In this document: piece by piece, positions 1 to 8,438 of the stretch
Layout: every line of letters starts with the position of its first letter
How positions within the stretch are numbered: the stretch's first letter is position 1
Assembly: GCF_042767895.1 (NCBI RefSeq)
Contig: NC_091550.1
Coordinates: forward strand, 28,886,606-28,896,605
DNA from: Penaeus vannamei
Lineage: Eukaryota > Arthropoda > Malacostraca > Decapoda > Penaeidae
Length of the DNA stretch: 10,000 nt
Reading direction: 5' to 3'
Notes under the pieces: generated by a model
The model's database searches: none
Seen by the model: only the letters and a program-made list of their open reading frames with translations
Told to the model about the DNA's origin: nothing
Position numbers and translations under genes: made by a program

Positions 1-979
1 CCCAGCGGCAGTGTCAAATTGTCAAAATCATCACCATAATCAGATTAATTCTGTGACAGTAGGACTATAAACTTATCAATAGCTTTAACTTTAGTGATGG
101 ATTTACTTTTGATAGGCAATTAGGGACAAAACAAGGAACATCACATTCATATCATACTGTGGCATAAAATTATATCATTAGATTTAAAACAGGTGCACCC
201 ACATCTGTGAGAGAACTGGCCTCCCGTGGGAACACTTACGGGATTTCTGTCTCATTGAGTAGCCAATAGCTACAGAAGGAGCACCACGCATGTTATTTAA
301 CATTCTACCTTTTTTCTCATTTCCTTCTTGCTCCTTTTGTGAGCCAAGTGCTTTCCAAGATTGACAGCTCAGCGGAAATGTGTTGGCAGGGAAGAGACCC
401 TTTGCTTTCCGAAGGAGCGTACGACTGATTTTTGTCTGTCATCAAGATTATTCGTCAAGATTATTACTTTTACATTCTTGGTGTTTGATTTATCTATTCA
501 CAGAAATATATATCTCAATTTGTGTATATCATAACTAACTTCTTTTTGTGTAATATCTCATTCATTTATACACAAGATATTAAATGATTAATTGCTTTTA
601 TAATGATCGCTATTTTGTCTTATAATATTTGATTAATTTAGATATAATGTAGTTTTGAATGTTGTAGAATTTGTTTTCATCAAGTTTCATGAGTGATGAT
701 TATATAATTGTCTAGTTGTATGTAGGTTGTCAAAAACCTAAACAATGTTTTTTCTGTTTATTTTTTCACATAATGTTTGGTATTGCTGTTTGATTATTTG
801 CACTAATAAGTTTTAGTTGCTAAATTTAAGATTTAACTCAATCCTTGAATTAAGGTAATTAATAGTAATATTGTTACACTGATATCTACTAAATATTTAG
901 TTACACTATAATTTATAAGAACAATTAAATACCTATTAATCTAACATAAATCTTGATACTGAAGAGTATTTGATATTAG
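1..979. other. AT-rich intergenic DNA, no gene seen
   Basis: Stops are frequent in all six frames and no open frame of useful length exists. Base composition is strongly AT-biased, especially from 480 on, with many TAAT and ATTT runs. The only local structure I see is an 11-base direct repeat (TCAAGATTATT) at 442-452 and 455-465. I see no promoter, RNA gene or terminal repeat that I can defend. Confidence 0.7.
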
Positions 980-1855
980 CTATGGAATAGGAAGCCACAA
1001 CAAAGCATGGTGGGCTGCATGGTTAGGGCTCCCATAACAGCAACATCTTAGAGAGGTGTGGCATTGTCTCAGGTTGATAGCAACTTCTTTCCGAGAAGTT
1101 TGTGTTACTTCCCGGGGGAGCAAAGTCTGTAATGACCCCCTCTGCTTCTGCCTTCCATGAGGCGAGGTAGTGACGCCTTCATGTGAATTTGATAACGCAA
1201 CAGGGTACGGGACACCTAGAATGATCCTTAGTTTAAATAAACTCACTCCGGTCCCTGGGATTTGGCGTGACTGTGATCAGGCGACGGGAGTACAACCCAT
1301 GGTGGGATGGATCACCTGTGCACAGAATGATCTTCAGACTCCCAGTCCAGACTGCGAGTGTGTCTGCCATTCCTTTCCTGGCAGAGAACAATGAGTTGGT
1401 ACATTTTACCAGGTACTGCATCTTCCAGAAACTTATTTCCAAAAGTGTTGGAACATCTTCATTAGCTAAAGTGGGTGTACGGTTCTTGGATATGGATATC
1501 TTGAATCATAGATATTGAGTTTAGAGCCATAGCCTTTGGTTTAGTTGCATAGATCTTGAGTTTTCTCCCTGTTAACTTCTGCCAAGAGAGCTAGATTCCC
1601 TGCGGTTCTGCATCTGAATTTCTCTCGTTCATATGTGTTGTTAGGTTAACCTCCTTGATCTGCTATGTTTAGTACCATAACCCCGAATGAATCCTGGACC
1701 ATATGTAAGTTTTGGGTGCAGTCTATGAAGCTCCTTGGTTTATATTGTTGACCAAGATTGTCTGGAGTACGTCCACATAGCCAATCTTTGAGGTGTCACT
1801 GCCTCTGAACTACTGAGCCAACAGTTTATCTGCAGTGGCAAGAATGAGGTCCAGG
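980..1855 (-). other. Unassigned region with short minus-strand coding-like patches
   Basis: Base composition is more balanced here than in the flanks. On the minus strand, frames of about 70-90 codons are open at 1442-1233 and 1246-980, overlapping in different frames. A further frame runs between stops at about 1770-1660 and reads SFIDCTQNLHMVQDSFG. Frames change repeatedly and stops intervene, so nothing intact is encoded. I do not recognise the protein family. The plus strand also has short open stretches (1170-1394, 1267-1518) without recognisable motifs. This may be a decayed repeat or retrocopy, or chance open frames; homology is not shown. Confidence 0.25.
1848..1855. repeat. Candidate target-site duplication, left copy
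   Basis: GGTCCAGG here is repeated exactly at 2764-2771, on either side of the element with terminal inverted repeats. An 8-bp duplication is the length known for hAT and P superfamily insertions. One copy plus the outer flanks gives an uninterrupted sequence, as expected of a pre-insertion site. The left inverted repeat starts three bases (GGG) inside this copy, so the exact junction is uncertain. Confidence 0.5.
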
Positions 1856-1858
1856 GGG

Positions 1859-1871
1859 CGGATTCACTAAC
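1859..1871 (+). repeat. Left terminal inverted repeat
   Basis: CGGATTCACTAAC, 13 bases, matches the inverse complement of 2751-2763 exactly. Weaker similarity continues inward (ACGAT followed by GTAA in both arms). Confidence 0.7.
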
Positions 1872-2371
1872 ATACGATCGTAACGCATTTGCCAGCGTTC
1901 ATTTACCATTGCGTTTACCAGTCATGGCAAAGTGGTATTCACGAAGAAATGGTAATTTGGATATGCTGAGTTACAATCGTAAATCGACTCGTTCTAATGG
2001 TAGCCAACAGAGGGCTCTAGTAAAGCAATTCAACCAATCAGCGAGCGCCATACATAATCTTTTAGGTTCCTTCGGCCAATCACGTAACATGTAGACAAAA
2101 CTAGACACAGCGAGATTGTTTAAATAATCGTCAGAGCTAAAACACTATTTAAGCACATGTAAAAAAAAATATATATTTATTTGATTACATCCATCATGTT
2201 GGATATATATTTACTGTATAGATAGGAACCAATACAAACACAATTATATTAATATATTCTTGGTAACTCAAACCAAAGACTGTCCAAACAGCTTTTTATT
2301 TCTATATTTTTCCTCATTGCCAGTTTATATATCTGCAAGGTACTTTTTCTATAGCATTTGTAATAATTATG

Positions 2372-2659
2372 TCAGATTTTTTTTAGTTCACTTATCAATT
2401 GGTTCCATGCATTATAGTATAATGTAGGCCTATAGTTTACGAGAATTTGTGTGGATTTTATTCTTGCTTGTTTCATGTGAAATTTGCATTTCTTCACTAT
2501 GTCCGCATTGTGATATCTGTTTGCCATCATATTAGTTACATCAGGTGTAAAAACAAACCCAAAACTTTGCTTAGATATTGATTTTTTGACGAGATAACAC
2601 GTGATGACATCGTCTTCCCAGAAGTTACCAGTGCTCTGACCACTGGTAAAATTTACCAT
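2372..2659 (-). CDS. Hypothetical 95-residue open frame inside the DNA transposon
   Basis: An ATG-initiated frame opens at 2659 in a good eukaryotic start context (ACC before ATG, G after) and closes with TGA at 2374-2372. The product is hydrophilic and mixed-charge, with no signal peptide or membrane segment evident, and ends NAWNQLISELKKI. The ATG lies within the palindrome TTACCATGGTAA, so its good context may be a by-product of that repeat. It could be a leftover of a DNA-binding domain from the parent transposon or simply a chance frame in AT-rich DNA. I do not recognise a family and would not assign a function. Confidence 0.2.
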   Translation of the reverse strand: MVNFTSGQSTGNFWEDDVITCYLVKKSISKQSFGFVFTPDVTNMMANRYHNADIVKKCKFHMKQARIKSTQILVNYRPTLYYNAWNQLISELKKI

Positions 2660-2717
2660 GGTAACTCCGATGGCAAGTTGTTGGTGAATGCCACCGCTGT
2701 CAGGTTACCATGGTAAC
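2625..2717. repeat. Cluster of TTACCA/TGGTAA palindromes near the right end of the transposon
   Basis: Three symmetric units lie within 93 bases. TTACCAGTG (2625-2633) faces CACTGGTAA (2641-2649) across a 7-base loop. TTACCATGGTAA is at 2653-2664. GTTACCATGGTAAC, 14 bases and perfectly palindromic, is at 2704-2717. The left end has a looser version, TTACCATT (1903-1910) facing AATGGTAA (1949-1956). Such subterminal motifs often bind the transposase, which is an inference here. Confidence 0.7.
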
Positions 2718-2750
2718 TATAATTATCAGCGATTTTACCATCGTAAGTGC

Positions 2751-2763
2751 GTTAGTGAATCCG
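2751..2763 (-). repeat. Right terminal inverted repeat
   Basis: GTTAGTGAATCCG is the exact inverse complement of 1859-1871 and is followed directly by the second GGTCCAGG copy. Confidence 0.7.
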
Positions 2764-2771
2764 GGTCCAGG
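2764..2771. repeat. Candidate target-site duplication, right copy
   Basis: GGTCCAGG, identical to 1848-1855, immediately after the right terminal inverted repeat. Confidence 0.5.
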
Positions 2772-3246
2772 AGACCACCTCTTGCTGTCACTGAAAAGAG
2801 TGACCTCCGGCAAGACTCAAGCAACCAAGCAATGGAATAACCTTTCTTACTTCTTCTGGCTGGAGACAAGATAGGATGGTGAGTAAGGAAACATCTATTA
2901 GGTTCTGTGCTCCGGAAGCATAGACCTCACCCACGGCCTACCTTACAAACCGCAGGGAGAGGAGGCCGCATGTCCTTTGGACGTCACAATGCGGGACAAG
3001 TCAGAGAAGAGACCCTGGCGAAAATACAGAATTCCCTGTTAAAGTCAGGAGCATTTCAGTGATGATGTTCTTTGGTCACACGGTCTTGTGAGGAGGAATA
3101 AGAAATACAACTCAGTTTGATGGTACCATCAGATGACATCACACATACTGAAATTTTAAGAACTCCACAATGATTTCAAAACCAATGCGAAATCTAGACA
3201 TAACGAACAGGATAGAGGCTTAAAGGAAGGTTTGTTTGTGTTCATA
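2772..3246. other. Unassigned single-copy-like stretch between transposon and microsatellite
   Basis: No plus-strand gene is visible. On the minus strand, a 27-30 codon frame (about 3035-2946, reading RQGLFSDLSRIVTSKG) lies between an acceptor-like sequence (TTTAACAG ending at 3036) and a donor-like GTAAGG at 2946-2941. An acceptor-like CTTGTCTCCAG ends at 2860 and is followed by a short frame starting PEEVRKVIPLLG. The phases do not join into one open frame, so this is at best a decayed gene fragment. From 3060 to 3246 I see nothing. Confidence 0.25.
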
Positions 3247-3272
3247 CTCCCTACACATATATATGTGTGTAC

Positions 3273-3361
<89 letters not shown>

Positions 3362-3383
3362 TCTCTCTCTCTCTCTCTCTCTC
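3273..3383. repeat. (CT)n microsatellite
   Basis: About 55 CT units, interrupted by CCCTCCC near 3310-3318 and by CAC near 3355. Serine-leucine or arginine-glutamate reading frames through it are repeat translations and not genes. Confidence 0.95.
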
Positions 3384-3726
3384 ACAGACACACACAAACA
3401 CACATATTTATAAATATGTGCGTGTGCGTATGTCAATATATATGTATATATACATATATGTATGTATGTGTGTCTGTCTGTATATGTGTGCGTGCGTGCG
3501 TGTATGCGTTTGTGGTCAGTATCTACATACCCACACACCTCTCTGTGTACACACATACACACACAGCAGCTCCGTGTGTATATATTACATATATGTATAT
3601 AAATCTACATATATATACATATATATGTGTATGTCTGTATAGATGTGTCTTTAAATGTGCATATGCACATATATACATATATGTGGTTGTGTGTTGTGTG
3701 TATATATATCTATATCTATATACACT
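3384..3726. repeat. Degenerate TA/TG/CA low-complexity DNA
   Basis: A mosaic of short TATA, TGTG, ACAC and TACA(TA) runs links the (CT)n tract to the (TA)n tract. Local direct runs such as TGTATGTATG and GTGCGTGCGTGCGTG indicate repeated slippage and point mutation of an older dinucleotide array. Histidine/threonine, cysteine/valine and tyrosine/isoleucine frames here are artefacts of the repeat. Confidence 0.85.

Positions 3727-3769
<43 letters not shown>
3727..3769. repeat. (TA)n microsatellite
   Basis: About 20 uninterrupted TA units, passing directly into ACACATACATAC and then (CA)n. Confidence 0.95.
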
Positions 3770-3774
<5 letters not shown>

Positions 3775-3786
3775 CATACACACACA

Positions 3787-3826
<40 letters not shown>

Positions 3827-3853
3827 TTGCCACACACACACACACACACACTA

Positions 3854-3894
<41 letters not shown>
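3770..3894. repeat. (CA)n microsatellite with GATTGCCA and CTAACC spacers
   Basis: CA runs are interrupted by CATACA near 3790, by GATTGCCA at 3825-3832 and by CTAACC near 3851-3856. The GATTGCCA spacer, preceded by A and followed by CACAC, recurs exactly at 3969-3976 and 4037-4044, so these arrays look like copies of one larger unit. Confidence 0.95.
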
Positions 3895-4046
<152 letters not shown>

Positions 4047-5184
4047 CACCCCAAACAGTGCAGACCAATCCGTCACTCAACAAGGACTCAAAAAAGCACT
4101 ACCACTCCACAATATATACGTAGTGTCCCAGGCAACGATGGAAGAACCTACCAAATATTTAATTGCCTAGGACCAGAAGGAACCCAGCAACTCCACATAA
4201 ACAAGTCTTGGTCCAAGGACACGCTTCCATCTGCATGGAAGAATGCTATAATAATCCTAGTTCCCACATCCTCCGACATGACTATTTACAGTTGGATAGG
4301 CAAGACTATGGAACGGATAGTCCTAAATAGGCTCGTATACAAATTACTAACCCCTCATCTACACCTCGTTGCCTTCGACAAACGAATAGGCACAGCAGAC
4401 AACATTGCTACGCTAAGATCCTTACTGGAGGTCAAAAATTCAATCATAGTAATGTTAGACTTGGAAAAGGCCTTTGAATTAGTTGACCCAACTGCAGTCT
4501 CATCTATTCTCGTCGACCATGAGATCAAAGGACACTTACTCATCTGGGCTAATGACTAACTTACCGTTCGCAACACATCTGTGTCCTTCCACGGACATTT
4601 TCCCCCAAACTATACAATTGGAGAAAAGAACGCCTCAAGGAGGAATGCTCAATCCACTTCTTTTAAACTCTTAGTTGAAAAACTAGTCCAGGTCCCCCTC
4701 AGGCCAAACGCCAATGTCTACACATAAGGCAACAACCTACAACTAGTATCCACTAGACAATTCCGTCTCTAAAACTCTGACAACCTTTAGACAGTCTAGC
4801 TGCTGAATGTAATAATTTCAGGATCAACTCCACTAAGTCTGCCATACCTTCACCTACAACACTTCCGGGAGTAGTCTCTCTAGAATGCCATCATACCCTG
4901 GATCATACCAACACAAATGTCTCGGACGCATCTTCGCACATTAAACACCATTCATATGCTCAGCTTCGGTATGTATTAGATGGAACCAAATCACGAATCC
5001 ATGCTCTACGCAGACTAACTTCGACCAAATTGGGAGTGAGCTACGATATTGTCTGCCTCTTCTACATACAAGCACCTATAATCTATTACATAACAAATTT
5101 CTTTTTCGCCATAAGAACTATCCTAGGAGTCCCAGATGGACACAATTAGCCAACCTTCGCACCGATACTCACCTTTGTTCACTC
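4047..5184 (+). pseudogene. Reverse transcriptase remnant of a non-LTR retrotransposon (I/R1-group-like LINE)
   Basis: The open frame shifts repeatedly: frame 1 to 4127, frame 3 from 4128, frame 1 near 4627, frame 3 from 4671, frame 2 about 4796-5130, then frame 1. The pieces line up in the normal order of a LINE polymerase: PGNDG (4128 on), LPSAWKNAIII, GKTMERIVLNRL, motif A LDLEKAFE with its Asp at 4458-4460, PQGGM at 4633-4647, the YADD position at 4725-4736, thumb-like INSTKSAI and TKSRIHALRRLTSTKLG, and the hallmark RTILG then PRWT around 5114-5142. The conserved RPISLL stretch before GKTMER appears deleted. A TAA at 4557-4559 replaces a codon within the otherwise continuous AND..LTVRNTSVSF. 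No endonuclease domain is visible, because the copy starts at the microsatellite. It cannot encode active enzyme. Family assignment rests on motifs remembered from LINEs, not on a search. Confidence 0.85.
4725..4736 (+). other. Destroyed reverse transcriptase catalytic box (YADD to stop-G-N-N)
   Basis: Between NVYT and LQLVS, where LINE polymerases carry YADD, the frame reads TAA GGC AAC AAC. Single-base changes from TAT GCC GAC GAC would explain every codon: Tyr to stop, Ala to Gly, and both metal-binding Asp to Asn. The last two are G-to-A transitions. Confidence 0.75.
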
Positions 5185-5581
5185 AAGTGCTGTTTCCGTG
5201 GTTTAACGTTTCCGTTTTTTTCCCTCGCTACTACTGGCATTTTTCCCGAATGCGATAATTCACAGTCAATCGATAATTATCGTTTTTGGTGGCAAATTTT
5301 CCGTTTTAATTGATAATCACTATAATCATGCAAAATAAGTTTATTTATATCAAGAATCTTCCTCTGCGGTGTATGTGATATAGAATAATTAGCTATATTT
5401 TTTATTGTATTTATTATTAAAAAATACATGGCAACTATTTGCTCGCCTGTTTATTTACATTAGCCACCTTCCACCCCCCGACGACTACAGTATACAAGAT
5501 GTATGTATACAGTATATATGTGTGTAGACCTATATATGCATAATATATATGCACACACGCACGTACGCACGCACACACACT

Positions 5582-5628
<47 letters not shown>

Positions 5629-5635
5629 TATATAT

Positions 5636-5698
<63 letters not shown>

Positions 5699-5828
5699 TT
5701 ATATATACGTGTGTGTGTGCATATAAATTTAATAATGTCGAACATCGCTATCTTTCACTGGTATAGTTTCGTGGTTCTTATTGCTAGTGTGACTGTACAT
5801 GTCAAAAAGACCACAGTTTTCGTGGTGC
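5185..5828. mobile_element. Unidentified insertion inside the LINE
   Basis: LINE-like coding stops after the THLCSLK segment near 5180 and resumes near 5829 (KCCRKSPS, then MIKSLSCQRHLTFKQR). About 0.64 kb between them has a different, AT-rich composition, no LINE motif, and a (TA)n tract. AAGTGCTG (5185-5192) and AAATGCTG (5827-5834) near the two edges differ by one base and could be a target duplication. I found no convincing terminal inverted repeats. A TTTYCGTGGT word occurs in the same orientation near both ends (about 5193-5202 and 5817-5826) and again near 5767-5775. A 12-base palindrome CGATAATTATCG lies at 5271-5282. Boundaries are approximate, and it could also be a rearrangement rather than a transposon. 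Confidence 0.45.
5584..5696. repeat. (TA)n microsatellite
   Basis: About 56 TA units with interruptions at TATTATATATATTATATATATCATA (given as a region, 5618-5643). It lies within the insertion that splits the LINE. GCACACACGCACGTACGCACG-type sequence precedes it at about 5551-5580. Confidence 0.95.
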
Positions 5829-7036
5829 CAGCCATAAAATGCTGCAGAAAAAGTCCAAGTGTGATATTGCCTTAAGACCATATCATACAGATAGCCGCGC
5901 CCTACATGATCAAGTCTCTCTCTTGCCAAAGACACCTCACCTTCAAACAAAGGGTTCTTGCAAGACTGAACATTAAAATAAATCTTGAATACTCTGGATG
6001 GCATACGGCTGTTATCAAACCACCAGGACAGGAGGAATCTTAAGTCAAATAATACACAAAGAGGTCGAAAAGAGTCACCCCTATAATCAACCCTGGTCAC
6101 CATAGGCCAAACCTTCCTTTAATGTTATCATCACTCCCCTCCCAGCCAAAATATATAAAAGCCATAGAATAACTCGCATGCAAATAGCAGGCTCAGTAAA
6201 CTTCAAATCTATAGCAAAATATCTTGTAATATACACCGATGGATCTGTAGAATCCCACTCAGTACAAACAGCTGCTGTTCCACTGTATCAACCACAACGA
6301 GGTCTGGCGGATCTCTAACCATTGTTCTTCACTCCAACCTCTACTCTCATGTGTTAATCAAGCATATTCATTTGCAATCAGTGCTCCCCCACCATTTATA
6401 CTTATCTACACAGACTCGCTTAGTCATTCAAATATTGGAACTTGACAGGCCTCTAGAGAACTCTCACAAGCAATGAGTGTAAAACTGGTGCAGCACTTCA
6501 CTCTATCAATATTGGCATCATACTGCACCCCAGTTCACCCTAACTCAAAGCCTTTGCCAAAAGGAAGATATTTGTGGAATCTAGGCTTGAACACACTATG
6601 GATCTCCAGAGGATCCCGTTCAGCTACATGGTATAAAGAGGTCAACCACCTACGAGAGACCTCCCATCTTCAAGACATCCTGACATCAAGTTGTAATCAT
6701 TAACAGATTGCGCCTAGGCTACATATGCAACTGGGAAATATCAGAGAAGATCCTCCGAACCAGCTCCTCCTGCGACACACAAACCAGAGAACCCTTCCTA
6801 CACTACCTGCCTTCGCAGATTTCATTATGAAGATGTCTCAGAGCTCCAAAATACACTACCCTTCGCCTACGAATTTCTGTTTAACGTGTTTGAAGAAAAC
6901 AAACGCTTTCTCAAACACCATCCACCTCGATAAGCCTTGCACAGCTTCTGCAAACAAGCACACTCCAAGACACCATTATTACAAACCATCTAACCCCCAA
7001 TTGCAGATGGGGAAAGGATCAGTAAATCTTTAAAAA
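5829..7036 (+). pseudogene. RNase H and C-terminal remnant of the same LINE
   Basis: Coding resumes in frame 2 (5829-6043) with MIKSLSCQRHLTFKQR, then LNI and YSGWHTAVIKP, the linker after the polymerase. Frame 1 (6058-6318, broken by TAG at 6103-6105) carries VIYTDGS at about 6226-6246, the first RNase H box with its catalytic Asp. Frame 2 near 6404-6418 reads IYTDSL, matching a later RNase H Asp box; the intervening Glu region is scrambled by frameshifts. Frame 3 at about 6699 on reads INRLRLGYICNWEIS followed by a Cys and EPFLHYL, the typical tail of I/R1-group LINEs with its Cys/His remnant. The tail fades by about 7036. An RNase H placed after the polymerase points to the I group rather than RTE or CR1. 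All frames are broken. Confidence 0.8.
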
Positions 7037-7273
7037 AGGTAGTTGCCTGTATTAGTTGCCCTAGGTAGATATACTACTCCACTACCTCCGACAACTATTG
7101 AACATCAGTCTTCCTCTTCAAATTTCACTCTCAATTTATATCGGTTATCAATTGTTGCAGCTCATTTGGTGACTACCTAATTTGATACCCTGCCTTCACC
7201 ATTATAGCTCCTTGAATTTTTCCGCAAGGAAAGCTGTAAACAGTTTTGGGGAGATAGTGTCGCACTGCCTAAC
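7037..7273 (-). pseudogene. Reverse transcriptase fragment of an RTE-type LINE, antisense
   Basis: Read on the minus strand from 7273, the frame gives VRQCDTISPKLFTAFL and stops with TAA at 7204-7202. VRQGDTISPKLF is the signature of RTE-clade polymerases, so one Gly has become Cys here. Downstream pieces follow in the expected order: ELQQLITDIN (7163-7134, then a stop), and EVVE-stop-YIYLGQLIQA (7088-7044). The distance between the first and second pieces is too short to hold the catalytic ADD box, which is therefore deleted or unrecognisable. The fragment is opposite in direction to the neighbouring I-like LINE and their 3' sides meet near 7036. Nothing convincing extends it above 7290. Confidence 0.75.
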
Positions 7274-7388
7274 ATTTTTTTTCTTTTTTGCTGGAAAATT
7301 ATCTCAAAGACTACACGACAGGAGCAGTGAAGGACTAGACGAGGTTGTTAGCAACGGCTGTCACTATTTAGAGAATTAGACTTAGCAA

Positions 7389-7831
<443 letters not shown>

Positions 7832-8245
7832 TAGTGTGTTTATATCCTCGTTTTCAGATAACGCATACCATATACTACATATTAAAATAGTCTGTTACAT
7901 CAGCGCAATGAGAAGGGCTTGCTCCAGAGTGCCTGACTCACCTCACTGCGCTCTTCGTGAGGGAAACGAATTCCATAAATCATATTAAGCACGCAATTGA
8001 ACCCTTCGATGCTGTTTCATAGTTTCCCTCATCCTGATATACAAACGCGTGCTACGTATGCAACATTAACTTAAGCTTACCCGTTCTCAAATCAGTGACG
8101 GTATGAAGCAAAATGGATAATCTATAAAAATTAACTCTCACTTAATGACTGGTTTTCCTCAATGAGTCCTGTACTTTGGGTGACACAAAATACTGGAACT
8201 GGAAAAGAGAAAATCCTTATTAATAAAAACATCACAGTGAAGTTT
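7832..8245. other. Intergenic or intronic DNA, no gene seen
   Basis: Composition is mixed, with no frame, RNA gene or repeat that I recognise. If the exon just downstream on the coordinate axis (minus strand, ending 8252) is real, this stretch would be the start of its intron, since the donor reads into it. Confidence 0.5.
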
Positions 8246-8251
8246 ACTTAC
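8246..8251 (-). other. Consensus 5' splice site
   Basis: On the minus strand GTAAGT follows exon-like AAAG, matching the metazoan donor consensus at every intronic position. The donor falls exactly at the edge where CpG-rich sequence gives way to AT-rich sequence. Confidence 0.5.
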
Positions 8252-8438
8252 CTTTCACATGTGCAGCAGAGGCCCCTCTCCCGTAAGGTTCGGGATCGCC
8301 TGTGACTACTTCGGCGGAAGGCCGCGCGTGCCTGCGACCTTTCTCTGAGTGACTTCGGAGCGAGCGCCCTTTGGCTAACAAACGAGGACTTGCAGATCCG
8401 CTTCCAGGGGAGGGCGCAGTTGACTGCAATGAGCTCTC
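8252..8438 (-). CDS. Candidate minus-strand exon ending at a consensus splice donor
   Basis: A GC- and CpG-rich open frame of 62 codons runs from just after a stop at 8441-8439 to 8252. There the sequence reads GTGAAAG then GTAAGTAAAC, a near-perfect AAG/GTAAGT donor (intron start 8251). The peptide is Ser-, Arg- and Gly-rich (for example GRSLRSHSEKGRRHARPS), apparently disordered, with no domain I recognise. There is no ATG in the frame, so it would be an internal exon or 5' untranslated. Weak acceptor-like AGs lie near 8440 (AATCATATAG) and 8425 (CTCATTGCAG), neither with a strong pyrimidine tract. The contrast in composition with AT-rich surroundings supports host gene sequence, but coding status is unproven. 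Confidence 0.35.

Larger units (their letters stand above)
1856..2763. mobile_element. Non-autonomous DNA transposon with terminal inverted repeats (hAT-like by duplication length)
   Basis: The element is bounded by CGGATTCACTAAC at 1859-1871 and its exact inverse complement at 2751-2763, inside a candidate 8-bp duplication GGTCCAGG. Just inside both ends are related, imperfect inverted motifs: TTTACCA words, and a second TIR-like word (GGTATTCACGAA near 1934-1945, facing its inverse TTGGTGAATGCC at 2681-2692). The 0.9 kb interior is AT-rich with no recognisable transposase, so it would depend on an enzyme from elsewhere. A 95-codon minus-strand frame lies inside the right half. The 8-bp duplication suggests hAT, but the termini do not clearly start with the usual CAG, so the superfamily is open. 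Confidence 0.65.

Noticed and set aside
1909..2094. 61-codon plus-strand frame in the left part of the DNA transposon
   Set aside because: No domain, low length, and it overlaps the subterminal repeat motifs; most likely chance.
2941..3036. A spliced minus-strand gene using acceptor-like and donor-like sites at 3036, 2946 and 2860
   Set aside because: Joining the pieces puts a stop codon immediately after the junction in the natural phase, and no family is recognised; kept only as a low-interest observation.
4355..4543. 62-codon minus-strand frame
   Set aside because: Shadow of the plus-strand reverse transcriptase frame.
5729..6103. 124-codon minus-strand open frame
   Set aside because: It lies opposite the LINE linker/RNase H region, whose plus-strand motifs are clear, so it is a shadow.
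6473..7033. Plus-strand frames of 76 and 102 codons as separate small genes
   Set aside because: They lie inside the LINE tail. The recognisable LINE motifs there (INRLRLGYICNWEIS) read in another frame, so these frames are by-products of decay.
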